From the NCBI GenBank assembly GCA_903813345.2, contig CAIIXF020000002.1, positions 11,120,150 through 11,184,149 of the forward strand: a stretch of 64,000 nucleotides of DNA, written 5' to 3'. The notes below the pieces were generated by a model. That model saw nothing but the letters and a program-made list of their open reading frames with translations, was not told the origin of the DNA and searched no databases. The position numbers were made by a program, and so were the translations under genes. Positions 12,113 to 25,000 of this stretch are shown here, piece after piece. The stretch is from Owenia fusiformis (taxonomy: Eukaryota > Annelida > Polychaeta > Sabellida > Oweniidae). The stretch's first letter is position 1, and each line of letters opens with the position of its first letter.

Positions 12113-12240
12113 CACATTTAGTGCAATATATGTATTTATTGCAATATTTGACAACTTGCAACTCTCATTTAGTGCAATATATGTATTTATTATGCAATAT
12201 CCTTCTCACATTAGGTGCAATATATGTATTTAATATAATG
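12113..12240. repeat. Three tandem copies of a unit of about 58 bp
   Basis: The phrase CATTTAGTGCAATATATGTA followed by TTTAT recurs three times with diverging spacers, upstream of the sulfotransferase start. No coding or promoter meaning is evident. Confidence 0.65.
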
Positions 12241-12589
12241 ATTGACAATATCATTCCATGAACTGCTTATTTATGCCAATTTATATCATTGGTTATTAAT
12301 GTATAAATTTTTACCAGAGACATTTTTTGTCTCTGTCTTTATGAATGTTGACCCAAGCTGCCCATTGGGGGTAGTAATGGGTGACACTCAGATATAATGT
12401 ATACTGTGTCTCATAAGTCGGCACCGGCTGCTGATGTTACAATATGTTGTTTTTATTATGTATTTTATATGTATATTGTAATATCAGTGACACAAAAATA
12501 AACTATTTTAAACTAAAAAACTAAACTATTTTAGCTTTTTCAACAAGTAACAATGGTTCAAACTATTTGAAGTTTCACCTCAATGATTT

Positions 12590-12830
12590 CAAGGGAAATG
12601 ATAGGTATCGATATGGAGAAATGAAATGAAAAACCAATTATTGAAAACATTCTGTAAAAAAGCACGGTCCTTTGTGTAATGTTGACTGACTGGCAACAAT
12701 TTAATGCAAAAATTATTTATATATATTTTATATAACTGTTTTTGTTAAATGTTTTTGTTTTTTTAGTGCAATAATTGTTTATGTGCCTTTCTCCCAATTC
12801 TTGAGAATGATTGATTTAATGCCCTGTTTG
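12590..12830. repeat. Dispersed AT-rich repeat, copy C (inverted)
   Basis: Reverse complement of the family at 9190-9510: GATAGGTATCGATATGG, CCAATTATTGAAAACATT, GCACGGTCC, TTGTGTAATGTTGACTGA, and ATTCTTGAGAATGA at the far end. The 240-12,580 side (12241-12589) shows nothing but AT-rich sequence and a small AGAGACA/TGTCTCT hairpin near 12315. Confidence 0.6.
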
Positions 12831-13565
12831 TCAATGGTTTGGGTGTTTAGTCTGGTGTTTGAGCTATGTGTTGGTTTGTGTGTAGTGGTGGTAATATCTT
12901 ATTGATAAGATATTAACTAACTAGGGGTTCTGTTTTCCTGTGTTGGGTTGTATTTTGGTTTTATCGGAGTTTTGCGGTATTTTGGTTTACGTTTGGTGGC
13001 GTTTGTGGTATGTGGGTAACTCGTTTTTCAATGGTTTGGGTGTGTTGTACATGCTGTCTGAGCTTTGTTTCGGTGTGTATGTTATGATCGTAGCATCTCT
13101 TGCTATTGAGATATTATCCTGTGTTTGTGTACATGTTTTGTCGGGATCGTGTGTATTGGTTAATTGCATCTAGATGTGGTCAGTTGGTTTGTTGAAATTT
13201 GTTTTGTTTGGTTGGTTTTTTATTTAACCTATATGGTGAGGTGTTTTTATTTTGATAGTGTGTGCGTTCGAGGAGTTGCTATTTTGTTCGCGTTTTGTTG
13301 TATTTTGGTTTTATCGGAGTTTTGCGGTATTTTTGTTTTTAAATTTCGTGCTTGTTTTGTAGCATTTTTTGGTATGCAAGTGGTTGGTAAGTGTTTTTCA
13401 AAGGTTTGGGTGTGTAATGTGATGTCCGAGCTTTATTTCGGTGTGTATGTTATGGTAATAGCATCTCTTGTAATTGAGATATTAACTTGATTTGGGTTAC
13501 TGTCTTCCCTTGATTTCATTATGTTTTGATTATTCCGTGTTTGTGATTTGTCGGGACCGTGTATG
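12830..13565. repeat. G/T-rich diverged direct repeats (three copies)
   Basis: A block starting CAAWGGTTTGGGTGT recurs at about 12832, 13031 and 13398. Each copy continues through GAGCT(A/T)T, GGTGTGTATGT and, in two copies, TTGAGATATTA. A second phrase, TTTTATCGGAGTTTTGCGGT, occurs near 12959 and 13309. The plus strand is strongly G+T rich with few C, so long hydrophobic-looking ORFs arise by composition alone. Confidence 0.7.
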
Positions 13566-13579
13566 CGCACTGGTAAATA

Positions 13580-13915
13580 AACAAAATGTTTTTACCAAAA
13601 AGCTTCCAAATAAAATGTTTTCGCGCAAAAACCTTTTATTTTTTTTCGAGGATTTTTGGCCAAAATCGCTTTGTTTCGAGGCTTTTTGCGTTAAAAACGT
13701 TTAATTTCGAGGCTTTTTGGCAACAAACGCTTTATTTTGAGGTTTTTTGTATGAAACTTTGATTTCGAGGCTTTTAGGCCAAAAACGCTCTGTTTCGAGG
13801 CTTTTTGCGTGTAAACGTTTTATTTCGATGACTTTTGGCCAAAACGCTTTGTGGCGAGGCTTTTATAGCGTTGAAAACATTTTATTTCGAGGCTTTTTGG
13901 CAAAAAAACGCTCGT
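13580..13915. repeat. Minisatellite of about 32-bp units in alternating forms
   Basis: Units read TTTCGAGGCTTTTTGGCCAA, then AAACGCT, alternating with TTTCGAGGCTTTTTGCGTTA, then AAACGTT, giving a higher-order period near 64 bp. About nine diverged units are visible. The array directly follows the G/T-rich repeat block. Function unknown. Confidence 0.75.
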
Positions 13916-14974
13916 CAGAATTGATCAGGCCAATTTTTCTAAGATATGTTATCATATCTGAACTAAATTTATGGCTGAATTTGATCGAATGCGCCTACGA
14001 TCGGATAAAATTTGAAGAAGGATATATACCATGGTATTTAGCCAAACTTAGTCTGTTCTTTTGATTTGAAAAGAAGTTAATGATAGAAAACCACTGAAAC
14101 ACTGACTTATTTAGTCAGTTATTGGCAAACTTTGCAACAAATAATTCAAATTTTAGTGTCATGGTCCAGTGATTTTTGCCAATCAAACACTGAAATCAGT
14201 ACATAGAGGCTTCGTCGGCTCTTTGGAGGTTTAGTTGTTTAGATCACAATTAATGTCGTCATTTAAATGTGAAAATCTTAAATTCACAATACAAATATTT
14301 GGCCAAAATCCAAACCACCCCAATGTTAGTTAACTGCCCATAAAATGCTTAATTACCAATAGATCATTCTTAAACTGCACAAAAAATCTCGAAATACTCC
14401 ATTCTTTCATATGGTGGTATATTGGGTTATGTACCGAAAATCCTCTTGTTTTTCATAATTATTCCGAATATTCTAATGTTTCCCCATTGGATTGTATTAG
14501 AGCATTTGTCTGTGGAATTAACCCTAATTCAGATCGGATGCGGTAAAACCGAACGTTCCGGGTATTACGTTCGCTCTTGTATAGATTTTTTCCTATCATT
14601 GTTTAATTAAAGTCACGTGACTCGAGAATTGCAATCTATCGTTATGTTTCATTTCAGCATTTCCTTATGCACAAATATTTCGTTGCTATGGGTACTATAC
14701 TATTTGTAAAATATATTTCTTTTTTCAAACTACAGACAATTTCCTTGAAATATACGAATTATATAAGAAAGCAAATAATAAATTCTTGATTACAAAATAT
14801 TTCTAGTCCTTACAAACATGAAATTATGGGTCCGATTTGAGGATCAATATGCACATTTGCTAGACCACATATATAATATGCATTTGTAATATCGACATTT
14901 TTATTTAAGAATGTAACAAATACATTCGTATGGGAAACAATATTACTTACAAATAATGAAGCAGTTTTGGTCCT
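13916..14974. other. No gene seen
   Basis: AT-rich intergenic sequence between the sulfotransferase and receptor genes. Only short composition-driven ORFs. I found no exon-like segment with splice signals or protein similarity. Confidence 0.5.
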
Positions 14975-15690
14975 ATGAAATTAAAAGGTCAATGTGCAGT
15001 ATGGCAAGTGATTTTAGACAGTCATATGTTTCACCATGAGTATTTTCTGGGTATAAATACAGTGTTTTTTATTAAAACAATATGTTTTCTTTAAAGTGAA
15101 GTCCCCGTGATGATGAAAATATCAATCCAACATTCTGAAAAATTATGGATTAGGACCCCATCTTGTCACCTTTTTAAAAATTTAAGGCTTATTTTCAAAA
15201 AAGAGGATCTTTTTCTCAATTTAAATGTATTAACGGTTTCTTCTACACTATATTAATTACTTCTGAAAAGAGGATGGGTATTGAGATGCGATAAAGTTAA
15301 AAACCACATTTCCCATGTTATTTTCCCATATAAAAAACTCATGCTATCCATTGTTTTCAGCATGATTTTGGTCATTGAAGATTGATATCTTCAAAACTAG
15401 ACTTTCAATACCATAATTTCGAAGATGTTTTAGACCCATTGTTGAATAATGTTTTCATGCAATAAAAATCAGAAAAAGAAGATCCTCTTTTGAGCAAATA
15501 AGTTCAACATTTTGAAAAAAATATAATTTTTCGAATTGTTCGATTAATATTTTCATCATCATGGGGACTTCAATGTAAAGAAAACATATTATTTTAATAA
15601 AAACCACTGTTTTTGTGCCCAGAAAGAACTAATGTTGAAAGATATGACCGTCTAAAATCTCTTGCCATACTACACATGGACCTTTCTATT
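14975..15690. mobile_element. Foldback element with arms of about 170-200 bp
   Basis: The left arm from about 14980 (AAAAGGTCAATGTG, GTATGGCAAG, GATTTTAGAC) and the right arm ending about 15690 are inverted copies. They also share TTTATTAAAA, ATATGTTTTCTTTA, GAAGTCCCC and ATGATGATGAAAATAT. The centre holds short inverted AAGAGGATC tracts. No coding potential. It lies about 300 bp 3' of the receptor gene's stop codon. Confidence 0.75.
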
Positions 15691-16009
15691 GTATTGATCC
15701 GCCTTGTGAAAAAACGTTATAAGTAATTATGATAAATTAACCTGCCCATGTGGAAAATATTAACATATAGATTTCTGCTTGCATCTTTTGTTTAATAACA
15801 TGCGTAGACGGAAAGCATGATTTTCTTTAAATGTCAAAGCTGCAAGATTAGTACAACACTGCTTGCTCCTTCTGACTCTCTACAGTGTAATACAAAAAGA
15901 AGATTCGAGGAGATTCCACCATTATTGAGAGTTTTTCTGTCTAAATATTCGTACAACATGCGTTATTTACAACTCAAGTTTTGGAACATATATATTTTTC
16001 TCGTTGTTA

Positions 16010-19000
16010 TTAGGAATCTGCATAATAAACGTCATCTCCTGGTGTCGTGTACAGCGCCTCGTGAATAATCTGCTTGATGGCTCCCATGGTGGGACGTTCA
16101 CTTGGCTTCTCCGTCCAGCAAGCCCACATGCAGTCTTTGAACCTAGAATGCGTAAAACACAAAAATGACATGATTCTAGACATTTTCTGAGAAGATCATA
16201 TACAGGCAATGCTTTCCATGGAGCTGTCATGTGTTAGGAGGGGCATGAACAGTGATTTCTTGTCATCACAATGCAACCTCATTAGAACGTTATATTGAAA
16301 CGATTATGTCATTACATCTAAAGGTACAACTCACAGCCAGTCTGGGCACTTGTCAGGAATAGCTAACCGCCCTCCCTTTGATAAGAACTGCTTCACTTCT
16401 GTGCTTTTGAGCTCTGGGTACGGTGTTGCACCTTGAATATAAAAAGTGATGTTTTATACCTCAATGGGGTAAGCATGTATTATGTTGAAATTAAAATGTA
16501 CGTAAAGTTATACAGACTAAGTGATTCATCATGTGTTAAACAATCCTCATTTATGATAATTACAAATGGAAATGAACGCAAAAATACTTTTTCTTGCTTA
16601 ATATTTTTCATTCTAATGGTATTTATTACAACTACACAATGTACATCTACACTAACCGACACTGAAGACCTCCCATAAAGTAACACCAAATGCCCACACA
16701 TCCGTTTGTTTGTCGTAATATCGTTGTCCCGCAGAGGAAAGTAACGTTTCCAGCGACAGCCACTTCAACGGTATCTGATCAAACATTAATAAGTAACCAA
16801 AATGTTGATTTTTTTATATCAGTTTAGTATCATTTGGAATAGATATTGGGTATGCTACCCTCCCAAATGCTCGGTAACAAGGTGCTCCATCGATATTTGA
16901 CTTTTTATTTGGTGTTTTAACAAATACACCTTGTCATTCAAATCTGTCATTGAGAAAGTAAGCTTCGAACAAAAAGAGACCCTTTGACACGCATACAATG
17001 TAAACTTTTACGTCGCCAAACTTAAAGAGAAATTGTATTAAAAAAATGGTACATGACAAAGTTGACTAACTCTGATAATCTCCTTTCCGTCAACTGGTTT
17101 TTGTTCATTTTCGTTCTCTATTGTCGTTGGACCGAATCCATATATCTTGGCGTGGTTATCACTGGTTACCAGAATATTTCGGGCTGCTAGCTTCTTGTGA
17201 ATGATCTGAAGTGAAAAAGCATATAGAGCAATCTTATTAATGTATTTCTTACCTTTTCTCCAAGAAACTCATGTAATAAATAAAAAAATTAAAAAATTAA
17301 TGTTGTAAAGTTTTGATTTTGTCCATGTTTTAAATAAAATCAACTGGAATTGTTTAGTATTCCCAGAAGAGTTTGTAACATTCTTAGAGTTTGTCTAAAA
17401 GTAAAAGCCCAACATACACCAATGGGTCACGGTGGGACCACCATAGACTTAACATTGCCTGAGACCTCATCGGATTTTGCCCCATGGACTCCGTGAGACC
17501 CCATGGGACTTTGTCGAACTTTGCAAGATGGGGCAAAATTCTACGAAGCCATATCGAGAGTGAACATGTTCATCCTTTCTATGGGGCATCGTGGGACTCT
17601 TGACCATGTGACGTACCTCGTGACTTGAGATTAAAATGGCCACCTCAAAACCTTCTAAACTTAATTACATCATTTCAGTGGGACTCGACCCCGACGGGAC
17701 ATGGTGACCTCGATGGGAACCCATTGGGAAAAGTTAGTGAGGTCCAATGGGACTCCATGAGATTCGGTGGGGAAAGGTGGGACTCGATTGGTCAAGATGG
17801 ATTTTGCCCCATTGGTGTGTATTGGGCTAAAGTAAAAATGTCAGAATATTCCATATGCAATATTAATATGTAGCTCACGTTGTGGTCATGAAGATGAGAC
17901 ATTCCCTTTGCTATCTCCAACGTGAACTGAAAGAGATGGTCTATGAGGTCCTCTTCTGGGTCGTGCTCGTGCCTCTTGAGCCAATCCTTCAATGTACCCT
18001 CAGAGCAGTATTCCAACAGGATGATTGGTCCCAGAGGTCCTATATAAATGAAATAATTTTAAAACTAAAGAATTAGTTTGTAACCCATATATTCCAATGT
18101 ATTTCTATTTCTTTGATTGTTTAGCTGTTTGATCATTTAATTAGATTAGCTAGAACATGCAAAGCTGAGTGTGATTTTTGAGAAGACCAAAAAACTTGGA
18201 AATCTTGATAGCATTTGAAGATTTTGTATACCGTCTGATATTCCTCCAATGAATGTAACTATATTCTCGTGCATTGGGACCGCAGTAGCCAAGAAGTTCA
18301 ATTTGGCATTCATCAACAACTCCTCGTCTTCACCAGCATTATCTGTGGAAAATAGCACTTAAAGATAGATTCATAGATAAAGAGTTCCTTTCTCAGAGGG
18401 TGTGTTGATATTTTTGGATCATTCTCTGTAATTAATAACTCTCTCTATAAGTTTGGCAACAAAAATTTCCCATTTGATGTGATGTAAACGTCTATTAGCA
18501 CGTGTTTGAATCTGTCAAAATCGCCTCGAGGCTTTGAATAGAAATCGGCAGAAATTTGCAGGTATAAAGATGGGCATTTATAAGCGTGTTAAGGTTAAGA
18601 CCAAATCTTTTTAAAAATTGTTCCTCAATATTCTTTACTTTACTGAATTTTTTAAATCAAAAAAAGAAATAGCTTTTAGCACGTGGACCAAAAGAGGACT
18701 TCTGAGCTACTCATTGTCAGTTAATGCTTAGTTCCAGAAAACAGGTTACACCAGAAGACGACAAAGTTGTTAGTTCCCACGGAGAAACTACAGAGTATAC
18801 AATTACGAATATCAATTATTAACACTACCTTTTAGCATCTTTGCAACAACAATCTTGTCTTTATCCTTATGATTCTTTGCCAGTTTGATATCAGCAAACT
18901 TTCCACTCGTTAACATTTTTATGACTGTGATATTGGACATCTTCATCTCCCAGGGTTGGCCAAACATCGACATACGACCATAAACATACACATCTTCTTC

Positions 19001-19036
19001 GTAACAAGGGTTTGCCATAGCGAAGTCATCATTTCT
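16010..19036 (-). other. Seven exons of the receptor's degenerate kinase domain
   Basis: The glycine loop is eroded (LTSGKFADI where GxGxFGxV is expected). The ATP lysine is present (VVAKML). The helix-C glutamate is not evident in LLMNAKLNFL. HRDLAARN has become HKKLAARN, DFGL has become GFGP, and the APE region reads LSLETL. The C-lobe is otherwise conserved: IPLKWL, TDVWAFGVTLWE, and CW..KPSERPTM. The tail after the kinase is very short (YYADS stop). The plus-strand partial copy at 3713-4978 shares HKK and GFG, so these changes predate the duplication. Confidence 0.88.
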
Positions 19037-22000
19037 CTACATGTAAATCATTTAAGTTATGATCTTGTCAATGTGCTTTTCAAGACTCATTCATGCATTG
19101 AAAAGTCGAACTACGTATTGACGTTACACGAATTTACGTATGGTCTCAGACAGCGTGTGCTTTTAAAATTCGGATATCTGATGCATGTTACAATACACAT
19201 ATACAGGGTGGGCCAAAAAAACAATACCCATCTTTAAATCAGATTGAAAACAGCTATGTTCAATATGATACATGATTTATATATCATTTTAAGGTAATCC
19301 ATTTTCGAACAATTTGGTATATAACACTATGTCATGAAATCAATATTAAAGTTTTATTATGCTTATTTGCGAGGCCGGGTCGGTATTTAAGGTATCCAGA
19401 TTTTAGGGAGAAAATAGTAAATCTGTGGAATAATGTTAATTTTTTATTCATAGAATATCATTTTGTTAGGTGAATAAATGCTTGTATATTTGCATATTTT
19501 TGTGACTAAACTTATTGTTTATGAATTTTAGTGTTGTTTATTATCATTAAGTACTCAATGTGTAAAAGACATTAAACGTATATGTGACGAAGATTTTATT
19601 TTCCAACAAGACATTGGTTCGTACCATAGATCTCAGGAGACATTGGAATTCCTTTGCAAACAAGGTGTCAATTTGATTGATCTCGATGCTTGGCCCCAAA
19701 ACAGCCCCGATGCTACATGTAATGTGTTTGATTACCATACATGGAGTCATCTCGAGGAAATGGTACTATCAAAAGCATCCAATGAACAGCTTTGATGAGT
19801 TGAAACAGAATCCTAAAGTGCTGAAATTAATTGCAACAGAAATCTCTCAATAAGGCTATTGATAGATTGCCCTACCACTTGAAGCTTATTGTTGATGCAG
19901 AGGGGAGGGGGTGGGGGTAAATTGAGCAATTGTGAAAATTGTTTAAATAAATAAAGTGTAAAATGTTATTAAACAACACTGAAATTCATAAAAAATATAT
20001 TTAGTCACACCATGATGCAAATATTAATATCCAAGCATGTATTCACCTAACAAATGAATGATATTCTAAAAATAAAAGATTAACATAATTCCGCAGATTT
20101 ACTATTTTCTCCCTTAAATCTGGAGACCTTAAATAGCAACCCGACCTCCAAAATAAGTATAATAAAACTTTACTATTGATTTTATGACACAGTGTTCTAT
20201 ACCAAATTGTTTGAAATTGTATAACCTTTAAAATGATATGTAAGTCAATGTACCATATTGAATGTAACTATTTTTATCCTGATTTGAAATTGGGTATTGG
20301 TTTTTTGGCCCACCCTGTAGTTGTACATGTATATCAACGTATAATCACGAAAGTTCAACGCTGGAATAACTTACATTATGGATATCCTTATTGGTCCTGA
20401 ATGCGACCTGTTTGTTCCCAGAGTTCTCCTTGCGTCGGCGACACAGTAGGAATACAACCAGCAGCACTACTAACCCAACCAACACTTAAACAAACATAAG
20501 TTACAATATAATGATACAGCTTCTCTTTCTTTTTGTAACCACTGACACACTGTTATAAAAGTGAAAACAAATAAATAAAGACGTTTGATTTAGTCTCAGA
20601 TACTACCAGTAGGGATTGTTTGTCTTTATTTCATTTGTTAATACCTCCTTCCCTTGGGTGGTCACCTTGGATACCGAAACAGAAATGATCCGTTTTGGTA
20701 ACAAGATGGCTATAGTTCCGTTGAAAATCCAGTAAAAAATGTTTTCCCTGATTTCTCGAGATATAGCATAAATCGTTTGAATATTTTCGGCACAAAACAT
20801 GTGTAAATATTCATATATCGCATCTTCAAGGTTCCGACATTTTGTTACCGTTTCGGTAACTAATTTGAAGAGTACAGCACATGTGACCATCCCGTGTACC
20901 TCAATCTCTACAACGTTTCACTGCTATAGCCGAATCTTACCTAACACTCCTATGATTATTCCAGCAATACCCCCTCCTCCTAATGCCCCTATAGATGCAC
21001 CTGGAGGTATTAAAATAATTAACATTACAGCAATATACGTGGTCTTCATTCTTAGAAATATCTCACTAATATTTTATTTGAACAATGACTAGTGAAGTTA
21101 CTTAATGGATACGACATACATGTATTTTTAGTTTTTTAGATATTTAGAACGGACATTGTTCAGTTTTCCTCGAATATTATGACTTTTAACATACCAGTAA
21201 AATTCGGGTCATATGCTGTTTTGAATATCCTTTCAGCAACATCTGATATGAAATTATTCTCATAAACAACTGCTACTCCTATCACATACTCAGTGTTGCT
21301 ATCAAGGTCTTCGAGCGTCCCCCTCCTACTCGTAAATTTAACTTCAACTTCTTCTCCTTCCCCGTCTCGCCGCTGGTACGTCACTTTATATTCTTTAACG
21401 TTATAACAACTGCGTGGCTCTTCCCAGCTGATTATGAGAAAAGCATGATCCTGTTGAACTTGTTTCAAAGTGGAGTTGTCGACATGAGGAACTGAAAAAG
21501 GATTAAATATATGCATTGGAGTGATTTATTTAAATACACGATATATCATTTATTGTTTATATAGGTGGGTAGAGAGGCAACTGGTCAACTCAACCCCAAG
21601 TCAACTCCACCCTTAGTCATTTCGACCCCAAGTTAAGTCAACCCTTAGTCAGGTCGACCCCAAGTCATCTCAACACTTGGTCAACTTAACCAAAGAAATG
21701 TTTATTTTTTGAAGTTAGATTTTATATCAAGACTCCACAAACAATGGGATTCATGTTTTTCACCATCCTACAGTATTATACTTATCCTTTCTCAATGTAA
21801 AATCTTGCTGAATTAGGGAAGGAATTCCTTGCATTAATCAAATCGGATTCAAATAGTTAAGTTTACCTTTACCATTAGTATTAATTTATTCCTTTAATTT
21901 TCATATACTATATGAATGATATATTGTATAAATAATGTACCTCCAGAAACTAGTAAAATCATTGGGGTCGAGTTGACTAAGGGTTGAGTTGACCAAGGGT

Positions 22001-25000
22001 TGAAATGACTTGGGGTCGAGTTGACTAAGGGTTGAGCTGACCAAGGGTTGAAATGACTTGGGGTCGAATTGACTAAGGGTTGAATTGACTTGAGTTGAGT
22101 TGACTTGGGGTTGAGTTGACCAGGAAGCGGTAGAGAGGTGGGTCGGGTACTATATAGACATTGTTTCTTTTCACGTTGGATTATGCTTTGGGAAAGATGG
22201 GGTTTGTTTTCCTTATGACTGATGTAAAAATGTTTTCTTTTTTAGCTTGTTTCCGTATCATGACAGTAGCTCTATCAATACAATCGTAAATCAACAAATT
22301 GTGGCGATACCATGTTATCTTTCTTTGGTTGTTATGGCTTTGAATTAGCATGTGTTATCAAATGCTACGTGTATACAACTCACAGTAATGTACTCCGTCA
22401 AGCTGCCCCAGGGGAGGAAGCTGAAACAAAAATGAAGATTTTTACTTGATTATTGAAGTACACGCACATTAGCGTAAAATAACCAACAGACACATTCAGT
22501 TGGATCTTTTTCAGGTACAACAGGTGCATCAAATAGTATGACTGTCTAACATGTGTTCAAGTTCCTCTAAAGCTAGATAGAGGACACTGGTGTTTTTAGA
22601 TACATAATTTGTTTCAGTAAACACATAGCTATAGACTACTCTACCCTCTCTTTATAAGGTTTAACAGCTCTGACTAACTATTGCCGCCGGAGTGTTAGCT
22701 TTGATTTGAAATTCTTTCCTCTTTCTATTGGGCCAAAATAGAATTAGATGCTTTTCCAAATCGCCAATCAGCAAACGTGAACAGCCTTTAACATGTGGTT
22801 CAATGATGGCTCTAACATGCATGTGGTTCAATGAATGAGACACACGGCCCAATGGCTCTTACGTTTGGTTCAATGGATCCAACATGTGGTTCAATGGATC
22901 AAACATGCGGTTCAATGGCGAATTTGGCAGACATTTGAGTGAATATACGAGTTCTTACCAAAGTTAATTTACAGAAATGAATATACACATTTTTTTCCAT
23001 TTTGGTTTTCTCTTCAAACCGATCAAAAGTATGTATGTAAATGAGACGCCGGATTACTTTTAAACGATATGAATATTTCAAAGCATTAATACAAACCTGA
23101 AGCGTTCTGTTTTTAGTCAGTCCAGCTTGATTTTGCACGTTTATTCGCATTGTGTAATCGTTCCGATCAATCAAAAATTTGAAGTCACAGTTGTTAAGTG
23201 GGACTATATTATTGCGCGGATAGCATGTTTCGCCTCCGAGTATAGATGGGCAGTAACACGACCCGCCATTGCCAAGACAGGAAGAGTCTACTGATGTTAT
23301 CTGTAATGAAAGGCATAACCCCTTTATGTTCAATGAGATATTAGATACATCGATAAGATTTAACTGGAGGTGATTCGGAGTAAGAGAATTGCAGCTACAA
23401 TTACGTTTGTTCAGAAGTACTTTTCCTTATAATGTTTGTTAGTTTTAAATTCAACATCTCACCGGGACTTTGCCTTTAGCCTGTGTGCCAGTGATCTCCC
23501 AGTCTATTTCCATTATACCACTGTGTTCATCCTCTGCACCAATTGTGATTCTGCAAAATATGAACTACGTGCCCATTAATGTACCTCAGATTATTCGTTT
23601 AAGGAAACTCCACGAGTAAAAATAATGATGTTGTCGTCATAATCCTAAAAGTAAATTTTTGAAAGGGGGCATATGCCATTTATGTACCTGCTTTCAAACG
23701 TTCCAACATTTTTCTCAAATATAGGCTCTTGGATTATGGGAGGGGAGCCGTCAATGTAGACCGTCTGTTTATCTTCCTTCATGTGTCCCATAATGTCCTG
23801 CGCCTTGATCCAAACAGTCGCAGCTTCGCCATCTTCTAAATTAGCCTGGAATGTCGCCTGTGTGCGAAGTGGACCGTCGAGAGTCATCTTATCCCCGTCT
23901 GAAGGTCCGATCTTTGTATCCAATGACTCATTGTGAGTCTTCTTAAACACCTCAAAGCTTGCAACTCCTCTTTTATTTAATATCTCAGCCCTTCTTCTTT
24001 GCCCAGTTGTGTCGTCAATTATGTTTCCCCCTTGGAACTCAGCAATGCTGTCTAACAAGTCGCCATCTTCGTAAATTTTATTAACAAAATGATTGGTCCA
24101 GTCTACTTGAATAAGATCTCCAGTTACTTGCCAGACTCCTCTATTGTGCGCCAAGGGGAATTGGATGGGTCTCGAATCATCAGTCGTTATCTCCGAATCA
24201 TCGTCAAACAAGACAAACCGTCTAGCCTTGTGCGTGTTCCCAGCCTTGTCATATACATTCAGTATGACAGAATAAAGCCCAGTTACCAGAGTCACGCGTG
24301 GAGGTGTATCCCCAGTTCTCCATGTTGTCGAATACGTCTTGTCACTACTTTCAGTGAGACTACTGGCTCCTTCTGGTTTGATTAACTTATAGATGGAGTA
24401 TTCATACTTCTCAATACCAGCTAAAGCATCTTCCCATCCTGCTGCAGACAATGTAGGCCGTTCCTACAAATTGAAAAATTCGTTTTTTATGACTGAAATT
24501 CTTTATCTATTATTTATTTAAATTGTCACTGATGTTGTCTTTGACCAAATGTAGGATTAATAGAAAATCAGAACTCACGTAAGAGGCCATGGTTAAGATA
24601 CTTAACCCTCGTCACAGTGCCTTTCTTTCGCGGCTCTTAAACAATAATGGGAAATAATAATATTTTCCCCAAGCAAGGTAAGGTTTAATTATCCACAATT
24701 TAGTATTGTAATTTCGTCCACCTTACGAACATAAGGGTCCAAAATATGTCTCTTTGTAATTACACTTTTTGTTGACATAGAGAGGGACCCATTTGTTATT
24801 GCAGATCTTGTAGCCATGCGTTTGGAAAAGGATTTTTTGAGACCGTTCGTTCTTTGTATACTCACATCAGTTATGTCGGTTGTTCCAATATTTAGTGCAT
24901 TTTGCACACCTGAACATGTGTCAGTTGGCTCACTACAATGGTATGGTTTCACCAAATCTATTACAAGGGTCATTTTTCTTGATATTCTTTGTCCAAAATA

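Noticed and set aside
12940-13490. Long hydrophobic plus-strand ORFs resembling membrane proteins
   Set aside because: They lie in a G/T-rich repeat block; the composition (Val, Phe, Leu, Cys, Gly) follows from base bias, and repeats shift frame between copies.
24089-24385. Plus-strand ORF opposite the large receptor exon
   Set aside because: Antisense shadow; the minus frame has matching splice sites and phase.
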